A DNA stretch of 55,670 nucleotides from Fibrobacteria bacterium (GTDB lineage: Bacteria > Fibrobacterota > Fibrobacteria > UBA11236), in the NCBI GenBank assembly GCA_017881725.1, contig JADGQO010000130.1, positions 1 through 55,670 of the forward strand, in the 5' to 3' direction. The notes under the pieces are model-generated. The model saw only the letters and a program-made list of their open reading frames with translations. It was not told the origin of the DNA and did not search any database. Below are positions 34,194 to 43,658 of the stretch, in pieces. Both the position numbers and the translations under genes were made by a program. Position 1 is the stretch's first letter, and every line of letters starts with the position of its first letter.

Positions 34194-34991
34194 TTAAAAC
34201 CGTTTGCGCCGGAACAGGATTAATCCTCCCGACACGCTCATAAGCGTCCACAGGACAAGATTGACGACCGCTTGCCAAGCGGTTTCACGCAGGAAAACGT
34301 CTCCCACCATTCCCAGGGAATACGCATGGATGCCTCCGAATTGGGGAAGCCAATCCAGTACCGACATCCCGGAAGCGCCCGCCCGGAAAATACCGCCGTA
34401 GTAGTGCCAGAGATCGCCGAAATAGATCACCGGCAAGAGGAGCAAGCTCAGGAAAAAAATCATGAAGTTGCCAAAAAAATTCCGGGCCAGAAAATACATG
34501 GCAATGAGGCACGCCATGCTGAGAGTCAGCGGAAAAATGAGCAGGAAAACATGCGACAGGTTCACGCCCGCGAGGCGGTAGAGTTCTTCCCAGAACAGGA
34601 GCAGGGCCGCAAAGCCATACACCGCCGCAGGCGCCAAGACGCAAAAAATTTTCGAGAGGTAAAACTCGCTGCGCCCGACTTCGCGCGCGAGGATCAGCAG
34701 ATCGTTATTGCGGAGATAATGCGCGCCCGTCCGTTCGAGGCAAAGGGACAAGGTGAAAAGCGTGGTAAGAAAGACGATGGCCGAGTAGCCGATGGCCAAT
34801 ACGTAATTGAGCCGCAAGGCCAGGGCGACGGTTTGGCCGTTTTGGGAAAACCCTTCGGAGAAAAGGAACCTGATGGGGACGACGAGAAAAATAAGGCCGC
34901 CGGCCGCACCCCAAGGCAACGGTCCTTTCAGGAGCGGGCCCCATTCGAATTTAAGCAAGGCTAAAAAGCGACCGAATCGTTTCGCGTTCAT
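34194..34991 (-). CDS. ABC transporter permease
   Basis: The 265-aa protein has about six membrane helices (for example AAGGLIFLVVPIRFLF and VFLLIFPLTLSMACLIAMYF) and no ATP-binding motif. It resembles ABC-2-type export permeases in size and layout but not closely in sequence. Its ATG overlaps the stop of the ABC ATPase gene (ATGA), so the two are translationally coupled and form one exporter. The substrate is unknown. Confidence 0.85.
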   Translation of the reverse strand: MNAKRFGRFLALLKFEWGPLLKGPLPWGAAGGLIFLVVPIRFLFSEGFSQNGQTVALALRLNYVLAIGYSAIVFLTTLFTLSLCLERTGAHYLRNNDLLILAREVGRSEFYLSKIFCVLAPAAVYGFAALLLFWEELYRLAGVNLSHVFLLIFPLTLSMACLIAMYFLARNFFGNFMIFFLSLLLLPVIYFGDLWHYYGGIFRAGASGMSVLDWLPQFGGIHAYSLGMVGDVFLRETAWQAVVNLVLWTLMSVSGGLILFRRKRF

Positions 34992-35695
34992 CGGACTCGA
35001 TCCAGGAAGTACCGTTCGAAGGACGCGAAATCGGGAAACTCGGCCATGGGACTGGTCCCAGCGACCTTGCCACGATGAAGAACCAGAACCTGGTCGGCCA
35101 AATGCATGACCTCCGCCAAACGATGGGTCGAGATCAAAAGCGTTGTCCCTTGGGACTTCAGCGTGTCCAGCTTGGCGCGCAAAATGGCGATTCCCACCGG
35201 ATCCAGGCCGCTGTTGGGCTCATCCAAAATAAGCATGCGGCCGCAATCCAGCATGGCGATGGCCAGGCCCAGGCGTTGCTTCATCCCTTTGGAATAGGCG
35301 CGCAACGGCTTATCGGAAAGCTCCAGGCCGAATCCGTCCAGGTAACTTTCCAGGTACGTATTATTCAGGTTACCCTGGAGGCCGGCCAGCCGGGAGTGCA
35401 AGCCGATTAAGTCGCGGGACCGGGACCGATCGGGAAAATCCACGGCTTCCTGCAAGTATCCCACCCCCCGGCGGGAGGACGGCTTTCCCGGGTCTCCGCC
35501 GTTCAATGCGATGCGGCCGCGCGTGGGGATGCGCAATCCCAGGGCCATGTGGATGAGCGAGGATTTGCCCGCCCCGTTTTCGCCGACCAAGGCCACGCAG
35601 GAGCCGGCCGGAATGGCCAGCGTCAAAGGACCGACTTTGGCGCCCTGCCCGTAATCCAATTCCAAGCCTTCGCATTGGAGCACGACATCACCCAT
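34988..35695 (-). CDS. ABC transporter ATP-binding protein
   Basis: The 235-aa protein has Walker A GENGAGKSS, a Q-loop (GYLQEAVDF), the signature SKGMKQRLG and Walker B MLILDEPNSGLDP followed by the H-loop STHRLAEVM. It is of the type that powers ABC-2 exporters such as drug, lipid or polysaccharide export systems. It starts three bases after the stop of a lipoprotein gene and overlaps the permease gene, giving a three-gene operon. Confidence 0.95.
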   Translation of the reverse strand: MGDVVLQCEGLELDYGQGAKVGPLTLAIPAGSCVALVGENGAGKSSLIHMALGLRIPTRGRIALNGGDPGKPSSRRGVGYLQEAVDFPDRSRSRDLIGLHSRLAGLQGNLNNTYLESYLDGFGLELSDKPLRAYSKGMKQRLGLAIAMLDCGRMLILDEPNSGLDPVGIAILRAKLDTLKSQGTTLLISTHRLAEVMHLADQVLVLHRGKVAGTSPMAEFPDFASFERYFLDRVR

Positions 35696-35698
35696 GGC

Positions 35699-36424
35699 TC
35701 ACAACCTAGTCACTTGGCGGTGAAGCGACGCTTTTCCGGGAGTCGAGCCGTCGGCCGCGCGCCAGGCGAAACCGGACCAGTCCTGGTCGCATCGCAAGAG
35801 TCCGGAAACGCCGTACCAATAGGTTCCCACGGCCAGAGCCGTATCAGCGTCCATCACCGTTTCCACAATGGTCCAGGTAGCCTCGGAGTGGCCGTGAAAG
35901 CCCAAGGTGTCGACGCCTTGCAAGGCGCGGTTTACCTTCAGCGCCCCCATGGATTGGCGCGTCGCCCAACCTTCCGAGAAAACGGCGGGCAGGGCTAGTT
36001 GCGTCAGGCTGTCGCCCGCGGCCGCCTTGAGCGGAAAATACCGCGCCCCGCCTCCGCCGATAACGCCGTTCAACCAAACGCCATCGAAAGCGAATAGCAA
36101 TTGCCGCGTCCCCGTTTCCAGCACGGCCCCCGAGGGATCCTCCGTGATCCGGATAGCGACTAATTTCAAGGTATCGGCGCCGACGGTGGAATCGGACAAC
36201 AAGGTAAAAGCGATGCGTCGCCTGGATAAAGTTAGGCCCGCCTTGCCGGCGCTGTCTCGCAAGGTTTCCACGGCGGAAAAAACCGCACTGTCACCGACCT
36301 TTAGCAGGGTTGCAAAGGAATGAATATCGGAGGGTCTGGAAAGGATTTCGCGGGTGGAAAAAAGATCGCAGCCTGCGAAAAGAGCCAAGGACATGGCCCA
36401 TAAGAGGCCGGATTTCCATAGCAT
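35699..36424 (-). CDS. Putative lipoprotein, first gene of ABC exporter operon
   Basis: The 241-aa product starts with a lipoprotein signal ending LFAGC (Cys19), which is why the ATG at 36424 is chosen over an upstream start at 36499. The rest is a beta-rich domain of no family I know (VGADTLKLVAIRITEDPSGA, then GGGARYFPLKAAAGDSL). The likely site is the periplasmic face of the outer or inner membrane. It lies three bases upstream of the ABC ATPase gene and may be its periplasmic partner. Confidence 0.75.
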   Translation of the reverse strand: MLWKSGLLWAMSLALFAGCDLFSTREILSRPSDIHSFATLLKVGDSAVFSAVETLRDSAGKAGLTLSRRRIAFTLLSDSTVGADTLKLVAIRITEDPSGAVLETGTRQLLFAFDGVWLNGVIGGGGARYFPLKAAAGDSLTQLALPAVFSEGWATRQSMGALKVNRALQGVDTLGFHGHSEATWTIVETVMDADTALAVGTYWYGVSGLLRCDQDWSGFAWRAADGSTPGKASLHRQVTRL

Positions 36425-36557
36425 TTGCCAAGTCAATATACTTGGAATCGATCCTGGGTCCAAGCGCGTGCGGAAAATTATTAGCGCACCCCAAACCAAG
36501 CATTTCCAATCAATACAACGATTTGGCTTTTCGCCGTCATTTGGTAGGTTTCAAGAT

Positions 36558-37328
36558 ATGGCGACATCGGAATCAACAGGATCCGGAGACTCCAGCCCAA
36601 TCCCGCGATCCTTGCATATTGAATTACAAACCCGCTTCGGGCTGTTACGGGGTAACTTGGCTGTTCCGGCCGGCTCGATGCGGCTCTCCGAACTGGCTTG
36701 GAACGCGCTGACCTTGGATGAACGTCTCATCGCCATGAGCATAGCTTCAGAAGAAAAAGCGGGGCGCCAGGTTTCCTGCCGGAAAGGTTGCGGAGCCTGC
36801 TGTCGGCAAGCCGTACCGGTGTCTCCGGCCGAAGCCTGGATGCTTTACGATGTCGTGGCGGCGCTTCCCCCCGGGAGGAAATCCGCAGTCTTGGAGCGTT
36901 TCGCGGCAGCGCGGGGACGGCTTTTCGCGGCAGGATTCGGCGACCGGTCCTTGGGTGGAAGAGCCACGGACAAGGATGTCCTGGCCCTGGGACTCGATTA
37001 TTTCAAGCTGGGAATTCCCTGCCCTTTCCTGGAAGAGGAAAGCTGCTCCATCCACACCCACCGCCCCACCAGCTGCCGGGAATACCTCGTCACTTCTCCG
37101 GCGGAAAATTGCGCCCAGCCCGGCGTCCTTCCGGCGTCGCCCGTGCCGACTGCCGTGAGCATGACCGAGGGCTTGTCCAAATTGTCCGCCTTGGTCCTGG
37201 GCGGAGAGCCGCAGGTGATTCCCATGACTCTCGCGCTCGACTGGGCCCTGGAGCACCGCGAAGAAGGCCAACAGCGTTTTGATGCGGCCTTCCTGCTGGG
37301 ATCCCTGGTGGATCTCATGTCCCGATGA
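36558..37328 (+). CDS. YkgJ-family cysteine-cluster protein
   Basis: The 256-aa protein carries the Cys cluster CRKGCGACCRQ, then CPFLEEESCSIHTHRPTSCR, the pattern of the UPF0153/YkgJ family, which probably binds zinc or an Fe-S centre. The start at 36558 (MATSES) gives a normal length; 68 further open codons upstream overlap the divergent lipoprotein gene. Its stop overlaps the start of the histidine kinase gene (ATGA), so it is co-translated with a two-component system. A link between metal or redox state and that system is possible but unproven. Confidence 0.85.
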   Translation: MATSESTGSGDSSPIPRSLHIELQTRFGLLRGNLAVPAGSMRLSELAWNALTLDERLIAMSIASEEKAGRQVSCRKGCGACCRQAVPVSPAEAWMLYDVVAALPPGRKSAVLERFAAARGRLFAAGFGDRSLGGRATDKDVLALGLDYFKLGIPCPFLEEESCSIHTHRPTSCREYLVTSPAENCAQPGVLPASPVPTAVSMTEGLSKLSALVLGGEPQVIPMTLALDWALEHREEGQQRFDAAFLLGSLVDLMSR

Positions 37329-38260
37329 GCTTTAAAACCATCCTCGCCATCGTCGTGTTCGTGCTCGCCGCGGGCATGGTGATCACCCTGCTCGTCTTTT
37401 GGAACGTTTATATCATCTCGGACTACCATACCATCCGCGAACTGTATATCTCGACGCACGGCAACCCCAACGTGCCCGCCACGGGCCGCTGGACGGTGCT
37501 TTCCCTAGGCATCACCTTCTTCTCCATCGTGTTGGTGGTGCTCACCGCGTTCTTCATCGTGTACCTGCGCGGATCGCGATTCAAGCAACAGCAAAAAGAC
37601 TTCGTGAACATGATGACGCATGAGCTGAAGCTGCCCATGTCGTCCATCCAGATGTTCGCCCAGACCATGGTGCAACGGGAAGCCACCCCCGAGGATCGCC
37701 ATCGGTTCCTCGAATTGATCCTGAACGATTGCGCGCGCATGAATCAGCTGTTGGATCACCTGCTCAAGGCCCAACAAATCGAACAAGGCCGGATGCCCAT
37801 CGAGCGGCAACGCCTGCTCCTCAGGCCTTTCCTGGAAACTTTCGTGGAACGGTGGCCTCGCCCCCTGCAATTGCGCTGGGACGAGGGATCGGATGCACAG
37901 GTCTTGGCCGATCCGGTGCTGTTGGAATTGGCTCTGGTCAACTTGGTCAACAACGCGGAAAAATACGGCAAAGGGAGCGTCCCGGAGCTTTCCTTGGCGG
38001 GCGACTCCCGGCGGGCGCGGATTAGCGTGCATGACGCAGGCACGCCCATCCCCAAGCGCTTCACCAAGAAGATATTCAAACGTTTTTTCCGGATGCCGAC
38101 GCGCGAGACGCGGCGCCAGAACGGCGTAGGACTCGGCCTGTACATCGTGAAATCCATCGTCAGGATGCATAAAGGCTCCGTCGAATTGACCACCGGCTCC
38201 CAGGAAACGGACGGCTGGAAAGGCAACTGCTTCACGCTGAACCTGCCGAGGGCCGCATGA
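37325..38260 (+). CDS. Sensor histidine kinase (2TM)
   Basis: The 311-aa protein has a membrane helix at each end of a short periplasmic loop (residues ~5-27 and ~59-81). It then has HisKA with MMTHELKLPMSS carrying the phospho-acceptor His and an ATPase domain with the N box LVNLVNNAEKYG and G2 NGVGLGLYIVKS. The G1 box reads HDAGTPI, lacking the second Gly of the DxGxG motif. The very small sensor loop (about 30 aa) suggests it senses the membrane or a partner protein. ATGA overlaps link it to the YkgJ gene before and the regulator gene after. Confidence 0.94.
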   Translation: MSFKTILAIVVFVLAAGMVITLLVFWNVYIISDYHTIRELYISTHGNPNVPATGRWTVLSLGITFFSIVLVVLTAFFIVYLRGSRFKQQQKDFVNMMTHELKLPMSSIQMFAQTMVQREATPEDRHRFLELILNDCARMNQLLDHLLKAQQIEQGRMPIERQRLLLRPFLETFVERWPRPLQLRWDEGSDAQVLADPVLLELALVNLVNNAEKYGKGSVPELSLAGDSRRARISVHDAGTPIPKRFTKKIFKRFFRMPTRETRRQNGVGLGLYIVKSIVRMHKGSVELTTGSQETDGWKGNCFTLNLPRAA

Positions 38261-38946
38261 ACCGCATCCTGCTCATCGAGGACGATCGCAACATGGCCAT
38301 CGGGTTGCAGTTCAACCTTAAATCGGAAGGCTTCGACGTCACCTATTGTTCAGACGGGGAATCCGGACTCTTGGCCATGGCCGAAAAAGAATTCGATCTC
38401 CTCGTGCTGGATTGGATGCTGCCCGGCGCGGACGGTTTGGAGGTGCTGCGCCGGTTGCGCAAGACGAACGTTTCCGTGCCGGTTTTGCTTTTGACCGCCC
38501 GCGACGCCAAAGAAGATATCGTGGAAGGCTTGGACAGCGGGGCCGACGACTATTTGACCAAGCCATTCGACCTCAACGTCCTGATGGCGCGCATCCGCTC
38601 CCTTTTACGCACGCGCGCCTGGCTGACCCAGAAGCCGGAAGGCGATCTGGCCCGTTTCGGCGAGGTCACGATTAATTTCGAAACCTTCGAGGCCACCATC
38701 GGCGCCCAGCAGGTGAAGCTGAGTTACAAGGAAGCGATGATCATGAAACTGTTCTGGGAGCGACGCAACCAGGTCGTGACGCGCGAGGAGTTGCTGCAAA
38801 AAGTGTGGGGCATCCAGGGATATATCCAAAGCCGGACGGTGGACAACCACATCGTGCAATTGCGAAAAATCTTTGAGCTGAATCCCAAGAGCCCGAGACT
38901 GATCCTTTCGATTCACGGCTCCGGCTACAAGTTTGTAACGCCTTGA
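38257..38946 (+). CDS. OmpR/PhoB-family response regulator
   Basis: The 229-aa protein has a receiver domain (ILLIEDDRNMAIG, phospho-acceptor in LVLDWMLPGADG, then LLTARD and the DDYLTKPFD end) and an OmpR winged helix (LSYKEAMIMKLFWERR, then SRTVDNHIVQLRKIF, ending IHGSGYKFV). It is the cognate partner of the overlapping histidine kinase gene. Its targets cannot be told; the metalloprotease gene 80 bp downstream is one candidate. Confidence 0.96.
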   Translation: MNRILLIEDDRNMAIGLQFNLKSEGFDVTYCSDGESGLLAMAEKEFDLLVLDWMLPGADGLEVLRRLRKTNVSVPVLLLTARDAKEDIVEGLDSGADDYLTKPFDLNVLMARIRSLLRTRAWLTQKPEGDLARFGEVTINFETFEATIGAQQVKLSYKEAMIMKLFWERRNQVVTREELLQKVWGIQGYIQSRTVDNHIVQLRKIFELNPKSPRLILSIHGSGYKFVTP

Positions 38947-39025
38947 AAGCGGCGATTAGCGTCTTGGCCCCGTTTAATGGGAAAATTGAATGCTGCCGGA
39001 AATGGCGGAAGGCAGGACTAAAAGC

Positions 39026-40810
39026 ATGATTTCAGTTCGCGCATTTTTTTTCAAGGTAACCGCTGCGTTACTCCTCTCCGGCGCGTGGTCTTCCCCGTTC
39101 GCCATTCAATGCGGCACCGCCCAATTCCTCGAAAACGGCCTTCGCCCCCGCCCGTCCGCCAAGCTCGCCATCGGATTGCGGACGGAGGCGGGCGACTATC
39201 GGGCCCGAACCTTGGTCACGGACCATTTCCTGATAAACTATTCGTTGCGTGGCCTTCACAAGGTCCGCACCGGACCCGAGGATTCAACCGTAATGCGCGC
39301 CTACGATTCCCTGTATCGGGCCTTTTCCGCCGGAAACCTTTCCGCCGGGACCTCCGCCGCCCTGAACCAGGCCAGCCGCGACTCGGCCGTATACGCTAAA
39401 CTGGACGGCCTCGGCGCGCCCGCCCCGGCCTTCATCCAAAGGACGGCCGCTTACGCCGAAGGGGCTTGGGCCTATTACGTGATCAAGCTGGGCATGTTGC
39501 CGCCCCGTTCGCCCGTAAATACCGTGCAATACAACGTAACCGCGAAGTTACCGTCCAGGTTCCCCATCGACGTCGTCGACGTGGGTACCGCCGATCGCAT
39601 GTTCTGGGGCGAAACCTACGCCGTAACCTACCCGGACGCGGACCTTTCGATATCCCTGGATAACGATTTCCTGTGGAACACCCATTTGGATTCCCAAGGG
39701 AAAATCGTCGGGGATACCATCGAAAGCCGGTTGGGTGGAAAAGTCATCCATAATTACGGCGTCGACTGGGACATGGGCCTCAAGGTCACGCTGTTCCACG
39801 AGTTCTATCACGCCGTCCAATTCACTTACCTGCCGAATACCGACCCCAGCCATGCCTGGTATGAAATTTCCGCGGTCAGCATGGAAGAGCGCAACGCGCC
39901 CGAGGTGAACGACTATTTCCAATACTTGCCCTGCGTGCTCTACAACCACGATCGCGTCTCCATCACCCAATTGACTCCCGGCCCCTGCACGCATATTCCC
40001 ATGTACGGCCATGCCATTTTCCACCAATACCTGACCAAGGTCCTGGATTCCGCGTTCGACGTTTCCGTGTGGGACCATTTGCGGACCAATGGAAACGACC
40101 TGGAAAAGGCCTTGCAAGCCACCTTCGCCCGCTATGGAAAAAGTTTTAGCGATATCTATCCGGACTACGCGTCGCGTCTATTGTTCACGGGAAAAAAATT
40201 CAAGCCGATCCAAATCCCATATACGGCGGACCTGCCCGACTGGCCGATTTTAAGCGTCGATTCCTTGGACCTATCCCGTGAAGCCGGGATTCGCACCATC
40301 GCTTTTCCGCCCCTAACCTTTGGAGTGCTTAAGGTCCAGTGGACCGGCCGCTCCGCCGTCAAAACCATTTCATGCAAAGGAATAAACGGTGCGCGCCGGA
40401 TTTATGCCGGACCGGACACCTCCTTCGCGGAGCCTCTTTCGGGGACCACGATCAATCTAGGCCAGCCCAAGCGGGGATTTTCAGGATATTATCTGTTGTT
40501 GCCGAACGCTTCATACACCGATACGGTCTCCATCACCGTGAGTACCGCCGAGCCGGTATGCTACGCCTACCCCAATCCGGCCCCGCGTGGGAGCGGTATT
40601 TCCTTCACGATGCCAAGCAATATATCCTATCCGGACTCTCTGCAGATTTTGAGCGAGAACGGGGAGCTGATTCGGACCATCGCGATTCCCACCGAGGAGG
40701 ACGCCTTGGCCTGGGATGGAAAGGATAACACGGCCAAAAGCGTGGCGCAGGGCCTCTATTATTACCGCTTGGGAAAAGCCGCGTGGCGGCCGCTCATTTT
40801 AACGAAGTGA
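39026..40810 (+). CDS. Exported MXAN_6640-type metalloprotease with T9SS-like C-terminal domain
   Basis: The 594-aa protein has a signal peptide (FFFKVTAALLLSGAWSSPFA) when started at 39026, which has AGGCAGGA upstream; an ATG at 38990 would add 12 residues. The catalytic motif HEFYH (258-262, in TLFHEFYHAVQFTY) and the surrounding sequence (AWYEISAVSMEE) fit putative MXAN_6640-type zinc metalloproteases. The last ~90 residues, starting CYAYPNPAPRGSGISF and ending GLYYYRLGKAAWRP, resemble a FlgD/T9SS sorting domain, so the enzyme is probably secreted to the surface. It follows the two-component regulator gene. Confidence 0.85.
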   Translation: MISVRAFFFKVTAALLLSGAWSSPFAIQCGTAQFLENGLRPRPSAKLAIGLRTEAGDYRARTLVTDHFLINYSLRGLHKVRTGPEDSTVMRAYDSLYRAFSAGNLSAGTSAALNQASRDSAVYAKLDGLGAPAPAFIQRTAAYAEGAWAYYVIKLGMLPPRSPVNTVQYNVTAKLPSRFPIDVVDVGTADRMFWGETYAVTYPDADLSISLDNDFLWNTHLDSQGKIVGDTIESRLGGKVIHNYGVDWDMGLKVTLFHEFYHAVQFTYLPNTDPSHAWYEISAVSMEERNAPEVNDYFQYLPCVLYNHDRVSITQLTPGPCTHIPMYGHAIFHQYLTKVLDSAFDVSVWDHLRTNGNDLEKALQATFARYGKSFSDIYPDYASRLLFTGKKFKPIQIPYTADLPDWPILSVDSLDLSREAGIRTIAFPPLTFGVLKVQWTGRSAVKTISCKGINGARRIYAGPDTSFAEPLSGTTINLGQPKRGFSGYYLLLPNASYTDTVSITVSTAEPVCYAYPNPAPRGSGISFTMPSNISYPDSLQILSENGELIRTIAIPTEEDALAWDGKDNTAKSVAQGLYYYRLGKAAWRPLILTK

Positions 40811-40834
40811 TGTTTCCGAAGCGCTGGGGAAACA
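40811..40834. other. Hairpin between convergent genes
   Basis: TGTTTCC (40811-40817) pairs with GGAAACA (40828-40834) right after the metalloprotease stop. It has no T-tract, so it is only a weak terminator candidate. Confidence 0.3.
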
Positions 40835-40870
40835 GTTGATCAAAGGGGACGGGCGCGTGTCCGGAAGAAA

Positions 40871-41572
40871 TCAGTTGTCCTCGTCGCGAAAGGCGGGGTG
40901 CTTTGGCATCTCACGAGGGCGCTCCATTTTCGGCACGGGACGTTCTTCCCCGCGGCGATGACCGCTTTCCCAACCGCCCTCACGCGCCGACTGAGCCGCA
41001 GAGGATCCGAGTGGAGCGCGCGAATCGCCCGTCCCCGGGGAGACGCCGGAGTTTTCCGGCGCCTTATCGCTGGGTTTTTCACCAGGTAACACACGTGTTT
41101 CCCTGGCCGTTGCATTCCCGGCGGGGTCGGAAGTTTGGGGAGCCGGCGTGGGCAACGCGACTTCGGGATTTTTTTCCAGGATTAAATTATGCAATTCCCT
41201 CGCCAGCGCGGCCCGCTCTTCCGGCTTGGCGTTTTGCAAGGCGCTGCGCTTGGCTTTGATTAAAGCCATCATCTCCTGCATCTTTTCCTTCCGTTTGCGG
41301 AAGGCTTCCTTTTGGCGCTCCGAGAGACCCTTGGCGCGGATATGGGGATCGGTAATTTTGTCGTTTAGACTGGGTGCGGAAATGGGTTCTTCGACTTGCA
41401 TGGGGCCGGCCAGACCAGATACCGGATCCGAGTAGGCTTTGGATGCCGGTATTCCGTACGGCGCGTATGCGCCGGATTTGGCCGCAGCGTAAAGCTCCTG
41501 GCCGGCGGCATACGCCGACCCACCGGCCAGCAGGGCTGCCCAGACAAGGATTGGTTTTAGTTCAAGCCGCAT
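40871..41572 (-). CDS. Exported hypothetical protein, disordered C-terminus
   Basis: The 233-aa product has a signal peptide (LVWAALLAGGSAYAAG); the start at 41572 (MRLELKP) is preferred over 41617 for that reason. Residues ~80-135 form a charged helical region (RQKEAFRKRKEKMQEMMALI) and the last ~100 are rich in Pro, Ser, Gly and Arg and probably disordered. No family was recognised. It is convergent with the metalloprotease gene and lies downstream of nothing on its own strand within 280 bp. Confidence 0.65.
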   Translation of the reverse strand: MRLELKPILVWAALLAGGSAYAAGQELYAAAKSGAYAPYGIPASKAYSDPVSGLAGPMQVEEPISAPSLNDKITDPHIRAKGLSERQKEAFRKRKEKMQEMMALIKAKRSALQNAKPEERAALARELHNLILEKNPEVALPTPAPQTSDPAGNATARETRVLPGEKPSDKAPENSGVSPGTGDSRAPLGSSAAQSAREGGWESGHRRGEERPVPKMERPREMPKHPAFRDEDN

Positions 41573-41858
41573 AAGATTACCGAGCCGTCGTTCTTTTAAA
41601 AAGTAAAAAGCATGCAATTATTACGCCTGAAATTATCTCCATGATTTCCCAATAAAATCGGCACCAAATCTCCATAACTCAAAATGAAACCGACACATTT
41701 CGTTCCGACGCAGGCGATAGGGCAGGAAACCATTTGGCCAAGTGCATGTGGCCAGGCCAGTTAGGTGTTGCGGAACCAAGCGTGCCCTTTCGACGCGGAT
41801 TCCCGAATTTTTTCCGCTTCATCGCGGTAACAAAATCCTTGCGGCGGACGTCCGGCAT

Positions 41859-43658
41859 TTAATCCTTCCCGCCTTTGAACTCCTCTTTACGGATTCCCAG
41901 CCGTTCCATGATGTCCCGTAATACTTTCCGATCAATGCCGAGAAACGAGGCTGCGAGCGTGAGATTTCCCCGCGCCTTTCCCAGCGCAAGATTGATGGCT
42001 TTGCCTTCGGCCTGTTCCCGCGCCGCCTTCAAGGACAGCAGCTCGCGGCCCGGATCATCGGGCAAATCGAGGCTCTCCTCGTCGATCACGCGGGAAGATG
42101 AATTCAGAAGCGCCTTTTGGATTTTGTTTTCCAATTCGCGCACGTTGCCCGGCCAGGTGTATTTCAACAACGCTTTTTCCGCCGCCCGCGTCAACACCGC
42201 CGCGTTCATGTTGAAGGACGCGCAGGCCTTCTTGAGGATATGCCCGGCCAAGGCCAATACGTCCCCCTCGCGATCGCGCAAGGGAGGCAGGCGCAATTGC
42301 ACCAGGTTGAGCCGATAATACAAGTCCTCGCGGAAACGACCTTCCTTGATTTCCGCCGCCAGATCGCGGTTGGTCGCGGCGATGATGCGCACGTCCACCG
42401 TAACCTCCTCGTTACCTCCCACGCGGCGGATGCGCCCGGATTGGAGCGCCCGCAGGAATTTGACTTGCATCAGCACGGGCAGTTCCCCAACCTCGTCAAG
42501 GAAGAGCGTGCCGCCGTTGGCTTGCTCGAACAGTCCTTTCTGCTGGGAGGTGGCGCCCGTGAAAGCGCCTTTCTCGTGCCCGAACAACTCGCTTTCGATC
42601 AAGTGCTCCGGAATGGCGCCGCAATTCACGGCGTTGAAAGGCTTGCCCTGGCGCGAGGAGTGGGCATGGATATAGGTCGCGAGCACGTCCTTGCCTGTGC
42701 CGGTTTCCCCGGTGATCAGGACCGGAACGTTGCTGGCGGCGGCACGCTTGGCCGCGTCCACCACACGCCCCATTTCCGGCGAAGTGTACACCAAATCGCC
42801 CGCGCCCTTGATATCCTGAAGCGATTCGATGCGTTCGGCCTGCTCCAGCTGGGTTTGGTTGCTCCCCAATACTCCGCCCAACACCTGGCTGATACGCGCG
42901 AACAGATGCCGCTGCGGTTCGGAAAACGGCGAATCGGGCCGCTTGCGGTGCAAGTAAAGCAGCCCCGTAATCTGGCCACTCAATTTATTCACGACGGGCG
43001 CCACCAGAATGGAATGGATGTTTTTTTGTTCAATGGAGTGCGTGGAAACCTCTTCGCCCGCTCCGCCCGCGTCCATGGCGGACCAAATCAGGGTCTCGCG
43101 ATTTTTCAAAGCGGCGTTTACGGCCGAATGAGAATAATTTTCGTTATCCTCGGGCACGGAACAAACCAGGGTCAAGCCTCCGCCTTCCACCGTGAACAGG
43201 TAACCGCCATCGGCTTCCATAAGCTCCATGCTCAAGATCAGAATGTCTTCCGAAGATTGGCGCTTGTCCGGATTCTCCAGGAGGCGTATGACGCCGTCCA
43301 ACAAGCGCTCATAAGGATTGGCCTGGGGGGCTCCGCCGCTCCCAGCTTCAACGACTGAAGTTGCGGTGACGGGCGGCGCGGGAGGGGAGGCTTTGGGCAT
43401 TTCCACGATGAAGGTATCCGCGCCTACGGTAATCTCGTCGCCTTGCGCCAATAATTGTTCTCCGACTTGCGCGCCGTTGACGTCCACGGTTCCGTTCATG
43501 GCGACCAACCGGTATTGGCCCGCCTGTTTCAGGATCTGGAAATGGATTTTCCGCATGGTTGGCCCGGTCAGGATCAGGTTGTTGACTCCTCCGCTGCCGG
43601 CGGTAAACACGTTATGCACCATTCCATATGTTTCGCCCGATGTCTTGTTCTTGAGCAT
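41859..43658 (-). CDS. FHA-GAF sigma-54-dependent activator (bEBP)
   Basis: The 599-aa protein has an N-terminal FHA domain (residues ~10-90, LILTGPTMRKIHFQILKQAG) that would bind phosphothreonine. It is followed by a GAF-like sensor domain (~110-260), then an AAA+ sigma-54 interaction domain with Walker A GETGTGKD, the sigma-54-contacting GAFTGA and Walker B GGTLFLDEVGELP, and finally a Fis-type HTH (LTLAASFLGIDRKVLRDIM). The start at 43658 shares one base with the stop of the kinase gene (TGATG). The FHA domain in place of a receiver, next to a Ser/Thr kinase, suggests activation by phosphothreonine signalling. It is the last gene of a four-gene operon. Confidence 0.94.
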   Translation of the reverse strand: MLKNKTSGETYGMVHNVFTAGSGGVNNLILTGPTMRKIHFQILKQAGQYRLVAMNGTVDVNGAQVGEQLLAQGDEITVGADTFIVEMPKASPPAPPVTATSVVEAGSGGAPQANPYERLLDGVIRLLENPDKRQSSEDILILSMELMEADGGYLFTVEGGGLTLVCSVPEDNENYSHSAVNAALKNRETLIWSAMDAGGAGEEVSTHSIEQKNIHSILVAPVVNKLSGQITGLLYLHRKRPDSPFSEPQRHLFARISQVLGGVLGSNQTQLEQAERIESLQDIKGAGDLVYTSPEMGRVVDAAKRAAASNVPVLITGETGTGKDVLATYIHAHSSRQGKPFNAVNCGAIPEHLIESELFGHEKGAFTGATSQQKGLFEQANGGTLFLDEVGELPVLMQVKFLRALQSGRIRRVGGNEEVTVDVRIIAATNRDLAAEIKEGRFREDLYYRLNLVQLRLPPLRDREGDVLALAGHILKKACASFNMNAAVLTRAAEKALLKYTWPGNVRELENKIQKALLNSSSRVIDEESLDLPDDPGRELLSLKAAREQAEGKAINLALGKARGNLTLAASFLGIDRKVLRDIMERLGIRKEEFKGGKD

